Of a stretch of 64,000 nucleotides of DNA, positions 1-13,500 are shown one piece after another. This stretch comes from Helichrysum umbraculigerum (lineage: Eukaryota > Streptophyta > Magnoliopsida > Asterales > Asteraceae). Under the pieces are notes generated by a model, which was not told the origin of the DNA, made no database searches, and saw nothing but the letters and a program-made list of their open reading frames with translations. The position numbers and the translations under genes are program-made. Each line of letters begins with the position of its first letter. The stretch's first letter is position 1. The DNA lies in NCBI GenBank assembly GCA_949592205.1, contig CATIUR010000005.1, positions 29,848,179-29,912,178 on the forward strand. Direction: 5' to 3'.

Positions 1-761
1 ATAGCTGGTGCATTAGATTTGACGTACTAGGATTTTGTAATCGTATAAGGCGAAGTAGCTAAATCAAAAATTCAATATTTTTGGACATAAGTGTTCATGT
101 CCTTGTTTGGCCCGTACTAATATGTATTGTGAACCGATACTGAATTGGCTTACTGACTCATTTTGCAAAATTCAATGCATACTGACCATTGTTTTCCCCA
201 AAAAATATTGTGTGTAGTCTAGGATTACTTATTTTTATGAACCAAATGTAGTGTTTTGGCATGATATGTCTGCAAAAATAAAATACCGATCGTTTATGCT
301 ATTCAAATTTTGTGACAAATTTATTAATAAGTTAGTAACCCCAATTTTTAGTGAAAGTTGACAGTTCTATTTAAGTTTAACATATTTCAAAACTGGACAT
401 TGATATAGAACGTAAGGAACCAACTTTGCCGATGATTCTTAAAATCTGAATTTGTAGGCTCTTTTATGATTTTATTTCTTCCGTTCTTATCAAATCTTAA
501 TTAAGGAAATTCGTGGCGGACTTTTATAAAGGATGCAAGATGTAAAGGAGGAAATTTATGATGGGTCGATTTGGGATATGCTTTACCCCTTACGAGTCAA
601 TCACTAATACACTAATAGGACAAGTAATTGCAGTATATTGTTACTTTGTTGTATTTGAATGTAACAAGTCATTTGAGGGTTTCTATTGGTGGTTATCTTG
701 GTGAGAAGGTTGGTACATTTTTTGTTGCTTCTCTCCATAAAATTACATAGTGCATATATTA
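1..761. other. AT-rich intergenic sequence
   Basis: No gene is supported here. Open frames on both strands are short, low in complexity and show no recognisable domain. The right end abuts a small inverted-repeat element. Confidence 0.5.
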
Positions 762-999
762 GAGCACAGGGTGTGGTGTCGGTGTTCTGGGATAGTGTTC
801 TGAAGAATGTTGAAAGTGAGGATTTTGTGGTGTGGGGAAAAAAGCAGAACATTGAACTCTTTCACCGTCTCTATCTAAACGGTGGCAACAAAAATATGTG
901 AGAACACCGGCGAGAACGCTGTTGGGGTGTGCCAGAACACCGAAGCACAGCGTTCTCAATGGAGAACACGGATGCCAACTCATCGCACACCTTATGCTC
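762..999. mobile_element. Tourist-like MITE
   Basis: The terminal inverted repeats are GAGCACAGGGTGTG at the left and CACACCTTATGCTC at the right, agreeing at 12 of 14 positions. The flanks are TTA on the left and TAA on the right. Size and GAGCA-type ends suit PIF/Harbinger-derived MITEs, but the three-base duplication is not a perfect direct repeat. No coding capacity is seen. Confidence 0.5.
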
Positions 1000-2072
1000 T
1001 AATTGCATATTAAAGCATGGTTTGTTCTCCAAAGCAGGATATATCGATGTTTCAAGACTACAAAGTCAAACTGTCAATTACTCAAATGCTAATCATGTTC
1101 ATGACAGAGTAAAGCTGATGCATTTCTTGAAAGAGTGCATGAATTATTTTTAAATACTTTGATGTAATTATTTAAATCCCAACAAAAAACCACTCCCAAT
1201 GATTCAATTGATGCATCACACATAATTCGGCTAAATGATATCATTCGTTAAATTGGTTAAATTATAAATTAGTATGTTTCAAATAGAATAAGTATAAGAA
1301 CATAAATAAATATGACATTTTATACATACAGTTAGAGACTTAAAGTATACTAAAAAAATCATCGATGGCAACATGCAACACCGAGTCCTTACGTAGCACT
1401 ATATGCCTCATCAGAACTTACCAATCTACATTGAAACAACAAACCATGATACCACTGAACCACTTAGATACACACTTAAATCTATTGTAAATATTTATAC
1501 TACGTCTATAGCACCTTCCTCAAATACTTACAATAATGTATAATGAAGAGAATCAAATTTATAACAATTCTACCCTTTACAAACAGCCACTATATATCCA
1601 TTATTTTGCAATATAGAATATACCAATATCAATCTATATACATATGAATACTTTAAGTTATTATACGGTATTAACATTAACATAGGAGTATGTTACAAAA
1701 GAAAATTGAATTGTGGAATTTCTGGCCCAATCTACGTTTCCGGGCTGAGCCGAGCCCATTGGGGTATATAAGACCTTCTAATCCAACTCACAAATTTTGT
1801 CATCCATGACTATATACAAATATTACATAGGGCAAAATATGTCCTAATTAAACATCGTTTTTTTGCATGATTTGTCAAACACTGAATTGATCTTGTAATT
1901 ATATTACTAAATAACAGTATCTGGATAAAACTACGATCAAAGTTGATTTGATATATAAATAACCCATATATCAACAGATTTACTATTTTTCCCGCAAAGT
2001 TTGAATACTCGAATTCGAAACAATAGCTTTATAGCAACTTACACACCATGTATCAATCGAGAATTGTACAAT
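1000..2072. other. Intergenic, 3' flank of the first GT61 gene
   Basis: AT-rich sequence downstream of the minus-strand GT61 gene. I see no gene or RNA here. Confidence 0.5.
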
Positions 2073-4348
2073 CTAGTTACAAGCACACTTGGTAGGAACT
2101 TTGTTTCCCTTAGCGACATCTTCAAGTTTCCTTGTTTTAACCTCGGTCAGAACCTTTGAAGCCCACTCTGAAAAATAAGTTGCGTTGTACCCAATTCTAC
2201 CATTCTTATAGATAGACATGCAACGTCGATCGTTTTCAGGGTAAGGGCACTGCTCGCCTTCCGTATCACGCCACACGCCTTGATGTTTCATACCGGACCA
2301 ACTAGCCATCCATTGGTACACAAGTTGGCCTACACCAGCCAACTTGAGCCAACCTTTTGGGTAAAACTCCAACACACTACTATTTCTATCCATTAGAAAA
2401 AGGTTGGTCAATTGTGCACCATGTGGTGAAACCAATATATCTGTTGAACCCATTAACTTCACCTACATTTCTCATCCACAACCAAGTAGTATTAGAAAAA
2501 CAATAATAATAATTAAATGCATATAATAACATTATTTTAAGGAAGCTTAGTTTATAAATTTGCTAAATTCTATGATCAGTTAAGTCAAAGGTTCATATAA
2601 AATATATGGTTTCCCTCATATTGAATCAAACCGGTAGACTTTTATAGCTAAGTGATAAATACAACAAATCTTTTGATTCATACATCACCTTTTACGCATT
2701 CTGGAGCAGTACTGTACAACACTGCAATGCATGATTTTGTTGTATGAATAAAAAAAATGTTGTATATATCAACACCCCAAAATAAAGTCAACAACTTACA
2801 GGTAATAATCATGTTTAACACATTACAGTATTACACAACTTTTTACAAAAACCACATGAATAAGCAAAGAAAATGTGAACATTTGTTAAAATAAAAACCC
2901 TGCAACAATGGACAAAACATGTGACTACTTAAGCGTTTTAATCTACATTTACTAATAATAGAAACAATCAATCAACAAATAACAATAATGTACAACAAAA
3001 AATGCACCAAATTTTAAGGACTAACCTGTTCACAAATGGTGAGATTACTCGAATACGCCACGGTTAACCGGCAATTCTCAACCTTCTTACACTCCTTATC
3101 AAAGATCTCGACAACCGCGCTCTCGTTCCTAAACGACCTAGGCCCTGTCCTCATTAACAACGTCATCCCGATCTCATTATCAGTTCGATCCACCTCAACG
3201 CCACACATCATCCTCGCCTTACATCGAATTAGATCATAAACACCCATTCTCTTTTCCCTTGACATCCCCCCTTCATTATGCCTCATCACCACCGCCTCCT
3301 CATAACACATTACCGATTGAGCGTCCTCAATGGTTTCGTATTTCTCGATGTTCATTGGCCCGCCAAATGTTGCTTCCATCAGTGTATTTAACCATGGGCT
3401 CATACGAGTCCGGACCTTGATCATTTAAAAAAAAATAGATATAAACAAGATTTCTATATTAATGATAATGAAGTGTTCTCATATGCCATCGGCTACATGT
3501 TAGACAATATAATATGGGTAACACGATATTATTATTATTTGTTACTAATATCAAAGAAGCATATTGCAATAATTGCGATTTTAAACATTTAACGATTTTA
3601 TAAATAAACGTACCTCACCCCAGTGGTATAAAATCCAGCGGGCCGGCAATGCACACTCGCTTTTCAAATGCCACGCAACAAATGGGACTAGGGCGGACAA
3701 TCCGTGCCAAATGTTGCCATAATCATAATGGTTGTACGACACAAAGGTCCGCCCAGTCACAAAGGTGGCATTTTTGGGAAGGAATTCAGGGTATGCAAGT
3801 GCATAGTAATTCCATGAGCCATCATGATTATCATGACCTTTTATGCATAAAATCCGACCATCAGATGACTTTGAAGGAAATTGTTGGTATTGTACTTCAC
3901 CTTCTTCTTGTGTGTCATATAAAGAACTCATGAACCATGTGTGGCCCACAAGGGCCGAGTTCGCGAATCTAAGATCTTTCAATGGAAGAAATGTGACTGA
4001 TTCTCTAAGTTTATCGCCTAATGTGTCTATGGCGGTTTGATCGTTTGTGCACGAATTGGTTGATTCGTCGTTGGTTGTCAACTTTTCTTGCCAATTGTGT
4101 AGGAAGGATAATGAGTTTTGGGAAGATGGTAATGGAGTTTGGAGGATTTTGATGTGAAAGACTATGAAAAGGGTGACACATATTGAGCAAAGGTAAACAG
4201 AGAATTTTGGTGAGAAGAAAGAGTTCGGTGAGCGGGTGTTGGCGGTGGCCGCGGTGGTGTGTGGTGATTGCTTATGGTGGTATGGCATTTCCGATTTGGT
4301 AGTTGTGGTGGTGGTGGGATTTTGGTGGTGTGAGGGCAGTGTGTTCAT
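2073..4348 (-). CDS. GT61 family glycosyltransferase, tandem copy 1
   Basis: Three exons: 4348-3614, 3415-3026 and 2462-2073, joined GAG|gtacgt...aag|GTC and CAG|gttagt...tag|GTG, all phase 0, giving about 504 aa. The start is the ATG at 4348; in-frame codons upstream are not ATG. After a His/Thr/Pro-rich cytoplasmic tail there is one membrane anchor near residues 50-72 (VYLCSICVTLFIVFHI), as in type II Golgi enzymes. The lumenal part has the DUF563/GT61 landmarks HDGSWNYYALA, YNHYDYGNIWHGL, RMSPWLNTLMEATFG and, near the C-terminus, SPHGAQLTNLF. GT61 members transfer xylose, arabinose or GlcNAc to xylan or glycoproteins. This copy most resembles the MUCI21/xylan xylosyltransferase-like plant clade from memory, so donor and acceptor are not assigned. 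A paralogue lies at 7636-9479 in the same orientation. Confidence 0.88.
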
Positions 4349-4755
4349 GGTCAAGCAAAGTGTTAAAGAGAGTGCAAATTTAGGATTTAAGCAATTTTAT
4401 TGGCAATGAATTGTATTAGAAGTTTGTTTTGTGCATAAAATAAATAATTGTTTGTAACATACACTTAATTTTGAATAAAATGGGACGATATAATATATAT
4501 GAGTTAAGACTCTTTATAAATATTTATTTTTTATGAACAATTTTATATTCTAATATACATATGTAATGAAATTAGATAAGATGCATTTTAAAGTTTGACC
4601 AACAATTTGTTGACTTTTTCGGGCGTAAAAGCACTATACAATAAAGTTAGACAATAATGAAGAAAAAAGAAAAATAAATAAAAATGGTGAAATTCCATTT
4701 ACCTTTTCAAGTCACGCGTACCCACAAGTGCATGGAACTATTAAAAAAATGAGGG

Positions 4756-5016
4756 TAAGGTTCTGAGGAGAAAGTCTCAAATGGGAAGAAGGATGAGCAG
4801 ACCGAATTCACTGCATTTTAAAGCAAAATTTTCACTCATATTCACTGCATTTTACCAATGGAGTACTACATTTTTAAAAATACTGCATTTTACACTTATA
4901 AATTTTACTACATTTTAGCGACATTGCATTTTAAAACCTTCAAATTTGTTCTTAAAATGCAGTAAATTTGGCATGTTTCTCCTTCTCCTCATTTGAGGCC
5001 TTCTCTCTGATCCTTA
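4756..5016. mobile_element. Small TIR element upstream of GT61 copy 1
   Basis: The left end TAAGGTTCTGAGGAGAAAG and the inverted right end TAAGGATCAGAGAGAAGG match over about 27 bases including the following CTCAAATG. The interior has several copies of CTGCATTTTA and its complement, so it can fold back. No clear target-site duplication was found, and the class is uncertain. Confidence 0.45.
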
Positions 5017-5091
5017 ATTATTAATATAACCCAACTTATAATTTATTCATTTATTTATGTATTATGTAGAGATCTACATTAATTCAATTTA

Positions 5092-5125
<34 letters not shown>

Positions 5126-5679
5126 GACTTATGAGTGTTCGTGTTGAGATTTGATTGCAAAAGGTTCGCAAAACGTATGCAGCAATATGAGGGATTTATT
5201 TTCAAGTTGACGCAAAGGAGTTTAAAAGAGCTTCCAATTGTTATATACGGAGTATTATAATTCTTTATTTATATTTTTTCTTTTCCGATTAGATTAAAGA
5301 GCATTCTTCACTTCTTTAACTAATTAAATATAGAATCTTTGGTGAAATTATTATGTTTATGGTTTTGTTCTCTAGTAAAAGATCGCATATGGAACACAAT
5401 AAGACCCGTTACTATAGTCTCGTCTTTGGATTTTATCTTTTGTTGTGTGGATAAGACGTAGCACAGTCCAATTCTTCAGTTCTTGATGTCACGACGATGC
5501 AAACTACCAAGTATAATAAAGTAAATTACCTTTCTTTTCTTTTCTTAAAAAAAAAAAAAAAAAAACGAAAGAAAAAAGACCTTAATTACTTGATATATCA
5601 TTCTCATGAAATACCAATTACCAAGTACATAATAAAGTTACTTTTCATTTTCATGGAATACCAATTACCAATAGTTTTC

Positions 5680-5729
<50 letters not shown>

Positions 5730-6442
5730 CTTTGCCCATTTTCATGATTAAATTTGTCCCTTTTCTAGTTTCATCCTAAAGGTAAATAAAAAAATGAAAT
5801 AAAATACAAAGACGATTAAATAGGCAGTGCCATTTCGGTCCATACATGCTACTGTAGTAGTGCTTTCCCGTAAATAAAGAAACTTCAAATATTCATGAGA
5901 ATTAAGTTATTTCTTTTAAAGAAAAAAACTCATGCATTCTACCTGCCCTTTTTTTTACAATGAGTCTGTTTGTAAGTTTTCCGAATCTGTTTCAAGAACT
6001 TTCACACTTATCAATCAACCTATAGTAATAATTTTTTAACCCAATAACTTCAATACCCGTGAGTTCATATCGAGTTAACTCGGTAAGCGAGTCATCTAGT
6101 AAATTATAAAGTAATCATGACAATAATTATTAATTGCTTGCTTAACCTATAAAAAATCTACTAATAATTCATATCTCATATAAATTAAATCGTCGCCCTA
6201 TACGGCTAAACAAGTCTTCAATATACGATACATTTAAAATAATAATAATAATAATAATTACTCCCCGCTATGGTACTTTAGTGGTGGGTATATGCAGCAT
6301 AAATGCAATTATGCGAAGGTCATGTGTTCAACCCCCAACCCATGTTTCTTTAACCACGAGTTACACAATTTACATCTTCCATATTGGTCGTGGGATCAGT
6401 TGATGGGAGCCACAAGAATGTCGGTTTTTGAAAATAATACAA
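5017..6442. repeat. Intergenic stretch with simple repeats
   Basis: Upstream flank of GT61 copy 1. It contains an (AT)n run near 5094-5120, A-runs near 5550, a 43-base A-run at 5685-5727 and (AAT)n near 6238-6258. Sequence at about 5815-5940 is similar to about 10090-10220 upstream of GT61 copy 2. No gene is seen; the lysine-rich open frame here is a translation of poly-A. Confidence 0.6.
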
Positions 6443-6996
6443 GGGTAAATTGCATTTTTTGTCCATGTGGTCTTGTAAATTTGTCGATTCTATCCTTCTA
6501 CTTTTTTTCCGCAATAATTGTCCTTCAACTTCAATTTCGCAATTTGTGTCCTTCCATCCAAATCCAATTAGTTTTCTGACTTTTCTCTTTTAAACCAACA
6601 AAAGTGACAAAAATAACCTCCATCTTCTTCCTCAAACATGAATTAGCTAACCCTATATCTCTGTAAACCCTAATCATTTTCCCCTTCTTTCATAAACCTA
6701 TTTTTAAACAATCATGATCAAAACAAGTATCCAAATCACTAGATTACAAACAAATACCCATGACACAACACTAGCCTGAATAATCTTAGTCTGGAGTCAA
6801 AATGAAAATTGATCCTTTGTTTAAGAAGGGAAATTTGGTCATTTGACTTTGTCTTAACGGACTATTTGTTAGTTCTAACAGAAAAAGACAAATTTTACAA
6901 AAATTGATAAGTTGGAGGACGATTATTGTAAAAACAAGTAAAAGAATTAAATCAGCAAATTAACAGTATCACAAGGACGAAAAATGCAATTTACCC
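6443..6996. mobile_element. TIR element with GGGTAAATTGCA ends
   Basis: The left end GGGTAAATTGCATTTTTTG and right end GACGAAAAATGCAATTTACCC are inverted copies, and homology continues about 100 bases inward with indels. The same termini occur at 56961-59894, so this is a family with two copies here. It has no convincing coding capacity. A Mutator-like origin is possible, but no perfect 9-bp target duplication was found. Confidence 0.65.
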
Positions 6997-7008
6997 TAAT
7001 AACAATAA

Positions 7009-7334
7009 GACCATCCGTAACGCGGGGACGTGGCGGGCGTTCTGAAGCTCCACAACGCCAGAACGCCGTAATGGGGCGTTCTGGCCGGCGTTCTGGTTCG
7101 GAAGACGGGGCGTTTTGGAGCGTTTTGGTGGGGTCCATGTGTTTTTTTCCTTTTCTTTACTTGTTTAATTAAAATAAAAAATAAAAAAACATTTTTTTAA
7201 TAGTGGGTGGGTCCAGAATGGGGAAAAAAATGGCGTTCTGGTGTTATGATTAAGAGTGTTATGGTGTTATGCTGATGTGGCGCTGATGTGGCAGCTGAAA
7301 AAGTGGCGTTCTGGTGTTACGGTTACGTATGGTC
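7009..7334. mobile_element. Tourist (PIF/Harbinger-like) MITE
   Basis: It starts GACCATCCGTAAC, ends GTTACGTATGGTC, and is flanked on both sides by TAA (7006-7008 and 7335-7337), the usual PIF/Harbinger duplication. The GC-rich interior repeats GGCGTTCTGG several times. It lies 12 bases from the neighbouring GGGTAAATTGCA element. Confidence 0.8.
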
Positions 7335-7635
7335 TAATAAACATGGTATTGACTATCGAATGATTTTTCTTTCTTTCTGGAACAGCAGAATGATATTGAC
7401 TATCGACGAATGATATTTTTACTTTTTAGTCGGCCTTTGCTTAACAACCCACTTCAAAATCAGGCCTGACTTATTCCCATCTCACTAGCTTCCACTAGGC
7501 CTATTTTGCAAATTGGTTGACTTTTGTTTTCAAAAATATTGTTGACTTTGACCTAAAACTTAAAGTAATAAAAACACGAAGCTTGAATCTGGCACATTAC
7601 ATATATTTACATACGTAAATACTTTTAGATATAAT

Positions 7636-9479
7636 TTAGCTACAAGCACACTTAGAAGGAATTCTGTTTTCCTTAGCAGTCTCTTCAGATTTCCTCATTT
7701 TGACCTCATTAAGAACCTTTGAAGCCCACATTGAAAAATAAGTTGCATTGTATCCAATTGTACCAAGCTTATATATGGACATACAACGACGATCGGTTTC
7801 AGGGTAAGGGCAATTCTCGCCTTCCGTGTCATGCCACGTGCCTTGATGTTTCATCCCAGACCAACTAGCCATCCATCGGAAAACAAGCTGGCCGACACCG
7901 GCAAGCTTGAGCCAACCTTTGGGAAAGAACTCCATCACACTACTATTTTTATCCATCAGAAAGAGGTTAGTCATTTGTGCACCATGTGGTGAAACCAATA
8001 TATCTGTTGTACTCATTAACTTCACCTGCAATTCTCATTTGCAACCAAATGTTAGGCAAAAAAAAAAACAAAATCAAGTTTTTGAAATAGCTAAGTGGAT
8101 CGAACTATCGAATTATATAATGTAGAACAAGAAATGAACAGAATACTATTAATTACTCGTATACGAGGACTAATAACCTGTTCACAAATGGTAAGATTAC
8201 TAGCATATGCCACGGTCAACCGGCAACTCTCAACCTTCTTACACTCTTTCTCAAAGATCTCGACAACCACGGTCTCGTTTCTAAACGATCTCGCCCCTGT
8301 TCTCATTAACATCGTCAACCCGATCTCATTATCAATTCGATTCAACTCAGCAATGCCACACATCATTCTCGCCTTGCATCGCATTAGATCATAAACTTCC
8401 ATCCTCTTTTCCCTTGACATCCCCCCATCATTATGCCTCATCACAACAGCCTCCTCATAACATATTGGCGACCGATCATTGTCAATATCATCGAATTTCT
8501 CGATGTTCAATGGCTCGCCAAACGTTGTCTCTATCAGTGTATTTAACCACGGGCTAATACTAGTCCGGACCTTGACGACGTTTACACATTAAATAAACAT
8601 ATATAAATAAATAAATACCACGTATATTGTATAGTAGTATATCTTAAGGTTAACAATATACTCCGTATTATATGGAGTATATCATAGAAGTATATATGTT
8701 AGTTAACATTGTAATAAAAATCGTCAATATTTTTGACGATTATATTTTATAATAACATATACTAACAATTTTTTTTTACTAATAGCAAATTCGTAAAACA
8801 GATAAAACACCGTATTGTAACTTTTTTTTAGTATGTTAAATTGTCATACCTCACCTCGTTGGTATAAGATCCAGCGGGTGGGCAGTGCGCACCCGCTTTT
8901 TAAATGCCACGCAACAAATGGGCCTAGGGCGCCCAACCCATGCCAGATGTTTTTGTAATCGTAGTGGTTGTACGACACAAAAGTCCGCCCATTCACCAAG
9001 GTGGCATTTTTGGGGAGGAATCCAGGGTATGCAAGTGCATAGTAATTCCATGATCCGTCGTGATTATCATGACCTTTAATGCAAAGAATTCGACCATTGG
9101 ATGACTTCGAAGGGAATTGTTGGTATTGTACTTCCCCTTCTTCATGCTTGTCATATAAAGAGCTCATGAACCATGTGTGGTCCACAAGGGGCGCATTGGC
9201 GAATCTTAGGTCTTTTAATGGTAGGAACGTAACCGATTCTCTAAGCTTATCGGCCATTATGGTTACTTCGTCGGAACACGAATCGTTGCTTGAATCGTCA
9301 TTGGTTGTTAAGTTTTCTTGCATGTTGTGAAATGAGTGGGGATTTTGGGAAGATGGTAATGGATTTTGGAGGTTTTTGATGTGAGAAACTAGGAAAAGGG
9401 AGACACATATTGAGCAAAAGTAAACTAAAATTTGTGGTGAGAAGAAGGAAGAAGATGGCAGTGTGGTGGTGGTGTACAT
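7636..9479 (-). CDS. GT61 family glycosyltransferase, tandem copy 2
   Basis: Three exons: 9479-8850, 8570-8178 and 8025-7636, with junctions at the same protein positions as copy 1 (GGTGAG|gtatga...aag|GTC and CAG|gttatt...cag|GTG), giving about 470 aa. It lacks most of copy 1's His/Thr-rich N-terminal tail. The anchor YFCSICVSLFLVSHI is near residues 19-34. The GT61 landmarks HDGSWNYYALA, YNHYDYKNIWHGL, SPWLNTLIETTFG and SPHGAQMTNLF are present. The frame is open and key blocks are kept, so it is probably functional. Expected role is Golgi transfer of a sugar to a wall polysaccharide or glycan; specificity cannot be read from sequence. Similar flanks show that the duplication included upstream DNA. 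Confidence 0.88.
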
Positions 9480-10427
9480 GGTCGAGCCAAGTGCTAAACG
9501 AGTGCAAAATTAGAATTTAAAACAATATTATTGGCAATGAATTCTGTTAGAAGTTAAGTTGTTTTGTTCTTATACAAATATGATATTTAACTTAATTAGA
9601 GGATTTCACTAATAGCAATGGCTAGATTTACATAAATTTTACATTAATTAAATTGTATATATACATGAATCGATCATGTAAACCAAGAGAATTAAAGAAA
9701 GAAAAATATTTTATTTGATTGGTTCAAACTCTCGTATCATGTCATGTAAATATTTATTTATAAATTTTTGTAACTTTAGCGTTAGGCTAGTGATAAATAC
9801 AACAAATATCTTGATCCACACACCACTTTTTACGCATCCTAATGTAAACTGTACAACACTGCAATGCATGATTTTAGTGTATGAATAAACTTGTCGTATA
9901 TATCAACACCATTAGCGTTATAACTATAGTAATTACTTTTTACATTTGGTTATCAGTGTTAAAAATAACAGATACTTACAAAGTACTACCAAAAGGAGCA
10001 ATTTAAGTAATTAAAATCATATTTACCCAATGCCCCTTTCCTATAATTAAAACATTATTTGTCCACTTTCAGTTTTGTATACAAACACACAAGTTAATAT
10101 AATTAAATACACAATGTCATTTCGGTTCATATATGCGATGCTACTTTCCCGTAAATAGAGAAACTGAATATATTTCTAGTGAGCAAAGTAACCTTCTTTT
10201 TAAAGATAAATCTAAACACATGCTTATAGCCTATCTTGGTGTTTTGTTTTCCATTTTGTCGAGTCATACTTGGATACAATAATATGTCAAGTTAAATAAC
10301 GGGCGGATAATCCTTGCACAAATGATTCCGTACTGATAGCTTTAAACGAGGAGTTGTGGATGTACATATGAAAAAGCTGAAAGGTTGTAAAAAATTATGA
10401 GCTTATTGATTGGTCAATAACACAAAT
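9480..10427. other. Intergenic, duplicated GT61 flank
   Basis: Sequence at about 9785-9910 is similar to about 2650-2775 in the last intron of GT61 copy 1. Sequence at about 10090-10220 matches about 5815-5940. No gene is seen. Confidence 0.6.
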
Positions 10428-10432
10428 GTTAT

Positions 10433-13144
10433 TGTGACACCCGTCAAATTAGAACTAGAAATTAGTTCCTAATCATTATGTAATACATGTAGTTAGTGCT
10501 ATGTATTAGGCTAATTGTATGTATCAAAATATATATGGATGAATATATATATATCAGTACTCGATTAGATTTAATCGTTCATTTTCAAATCGGACGAATT
10601 CCGATTCAATTATACGGCGTTGGTAAAAATCAAGTGATTAAGTAATATGAAATTGTTATTTAATACCCTCATAATTATTATATATTATTTTGATAATATA
10701 TCAAGTATCTCGTATTGTACAAATCAAACGTCCACGACAAAACTATATATAAATAATGAATTATTATTGAAATTAATAATTATTATTTACATCGGATAAA
10801 ATAAAACATATTTCGTTTTATACCCTTTTACTCAAATGCGACGAAACCAATTAAATTCCATCCGTCTCTCAAACATAAAACAAAGATATATTTTATATCT
10901 CGTTAAATGTATTTTTATAAAATACTTCAAATGAAAATACGTACGATATCATTTTTAGAAAATTTTCGTTTTAAAATATTATACTAATTTTCGATCGGGT
11001 ACCAAAACACGGGTCAAAATACCACTGAACGGATCGAAGCTCGGATCAACCACCTCCAATAATTGGAGATGGCCGATCCATTTCATTCCATTATCTATCT
11101 ATCTCTCGGCTCTATCTCTCCCTCTCATTTCTCTCTAATTTATCAAACAACAAGAACAACCTAACAACAACAACAATCTGGAGCAACAACATCAAACCAT
11201 CATCATATTCGTGTTCTTCATCATCATCCGTTCATCACCTTCATCACGTTCATAAATCATTGTAAGGAAATCATAAACTTATTCTTTGTAATTTCGCGTT
11301 TAAATAACATATATTATCAAGTATTAGTGCTAGGATTGATGATTGCTAGTTAAATTGCGGATTAAAATCGGTTTGGGTATATTGTGGCCAAGACAGACTC
11401 GTTACAGACCTTTGAATCCGGCGGATTCATGGTGAATCCGGCGGATTCCCACCCAGAACCAAGAACAACCCGGCGCGTGCAGTCTGTACCCGGCGCGTCC
11501 TTTAAATTATCATGAATCCGGTCGGATTCATGGGAATCCGGCGGATTCCCTTCATTTGTCACCAAGCCGGCGGATTCAATTGAATCCGGCGGATTCCCCC
11601 CTTATATTTCATGATCCAACGAATCAATAAACTAGCCCGGCGAATTCTAGCTAAAACGGAACAATTAAATTTCTGAAAACATCGATGATTTAACAAGTTA
11701 AAACAGGGTAGCTTCTCGATGAAAAATTTATTGTAACGGATTGGGTTCAAATTCGCTCGGTCATTCGAAAACAACCAAATGGTCAAGGCTAAGTACCTTA
11801 GCCTAGTCAGTTTTAAGCCATCCCGAGTCATCTAGGGGTCGAAAATGGCATATTTTAGTTTTCGGACCTCCGTTTTTCCATAAACTTAAAACTAAAGGTT
11901 TACACTAAGTGTCAGATATCGCGACATATTTCATACTTATACGATACAACATTTAAACACTTCACATACACTTTTATAAGCACAACAAATCATGTATAAT
12001 AATAATAGTTTGAAATTATTATTACAAACCATCACCAACGACCCGTATACATTTTCAAAACTCAAACATAATCGACAACCAAAGTATTTGGGCATAACTA
12101 GTTGAGGGAACAACTAGCATAGATGGTCCGTAGAGTCATCTAATCAATCAAAACCTTGCGCGTTTAATACGTCTGGCAGGTTCAATATCTAATCATTATC
12201 AAAACCTTGCGCGTCTAAGACGCCCTGCAGGTTCAGTCGTTGTAACGACATCAAATCATTGTGAATCATTATAATTGTTGGCTAACAATTCATCAGACTC
12301 AGGTGAGTCTCATAGCCCCTTTTTAAATGCTTTTACCTAGGGGTGAGATACATGCTCTGTTTTGTTTTACATGTGAACGCAAGTATCAAATTATCACGTA
12401 TGCTGCATGAGTTGTTTTCATCTAATCAATCAAAGTCCTCTGAAGCATAGTTCTGTTAATATGATTTAGCGTGAATGTTAGTGTATGGTACCATATGGGA
12501 TTGACAATCCCCGTCCGAGTTAGCAAGCACTAACCTGTCAAACGGACGCATTATCATTTGTTCAAACGTATGTTGATTAGGCATACGCATAGAGGCACCC
12601 TCGATCAGGCACTTGATTGTGATCCTGACCCCTCAGTTAAGCTCAGACTATGTGCTCATGTTAGTTGTATCAATCTTTACTTATTTGTTTAATTACAAAT
12701 ATTCATGTGATACTCATTATTCATTTATTTACATGATTTGTAAATCAACTCATTAAATCTTGCGGTTCATAAATCATATATTATCATATCAAACCTGTGA
12801 GCTCACCAGCTTTATAGCTGACCTTTTAGCATGTTATCTCAGGTACTCAGCAGTAGGTTGGACTGCCCATCAGGATACTGTAGCTCGAGTCGCATGCAAT
12901 CATATAAACATCAAGAGATTTCCCTGCATTTCTATATTTTGCTAAAATTAGATATGCATTAGAATCTCTCAAATATCTATGCGAACTCGTCTTTTGTAAA
13001 ACATATGTAGACTTTTACGTTAATCAATGTATTTGTAAAACGACGCATGTAGTGGTCGTTCATTATGTATCTTATGTGCTTTGTGTATTGATTAGTAGCA
13101 CCCCAAAGCATGCTTCCGCCAACAGTAAATTTGGGGGTGTTACA
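10433..13144 (+). mobile_element. Solo-LTR-like element A (2.7 kb)
   Basis: It starts TGTGACACCCGTCAAATTAG and ends AAATTTGGGGGTGTTACA, and is flanked by the perfect 5-bp duplication GTTAT (10428-10432 and 13145-13149). Termini and many interior blocks match, in reverse, the elements at 29709-32246 and 41690-44204. There is no gag/pol coding sequence and no internal domain between two LTRs, so a solo LTR is the simplest reading; a short non-autonomous element is the alternative. A pyrimidine-rich leader (about 11090-11140) followed by CAACAACAAG-like sequence suggests the plus strand is sense. About 11416-11600 holds an array of GAATCCGGCGGATTC-type motifs. Confidence 0.82.
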
Positions 13145-13149
13145 GTTAT

Positions 13150-13500
13150 CTATATAGCAAATTGCACAAAATTGGACTAATTATGCATATTTATAAAAGT
13201 TTTGAGACTGAACACGATTATATTTTGAAGTAAAACATGAAATGCGCCTACTATATATGTTGATATTCGGTAACAATGACAAAAAAGTGATTTTTAAAGT
13301 ACAAATAATAAACGATGTCGTATGAGGTGTGAAAATAAAAAGAGGGCTTGGTTTGAATCATAGTTTTATAGTTGCCTCTGGTTGACCCACTACAAAATCA
13401 GGCCTCATTCATTCCCAACTCCCGGCCCAAATTGGCAAAATCGGGTTGACTTTGTTTTACCTCAAAGATTATTGATTTGACCTTTAAAAAAAGAAATAGA
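13150..13500. other. Intergenic, resembles the GT61 copy 2 3' flank
   Basis: About 13380-13490 resembles about 7440-7560 downstream of GT61 copy 2 (both contain CAAAATCAGGCCT followed by related sequence), suggesting a remnant of the same duplication. No coding sequence remains. Confidence 0.45.

Noticed and set aside
5497..5751. Lysine-rich open frame
   Set aside because: Its length comes from poly-A runs; no other coding signal.
11362..11831. Two open frames on the minus strand in element A
   Set aside because: They cover the GAATCCGGCGGATTC array and unconserved sequence within an LTR-like element; no domain is seen.
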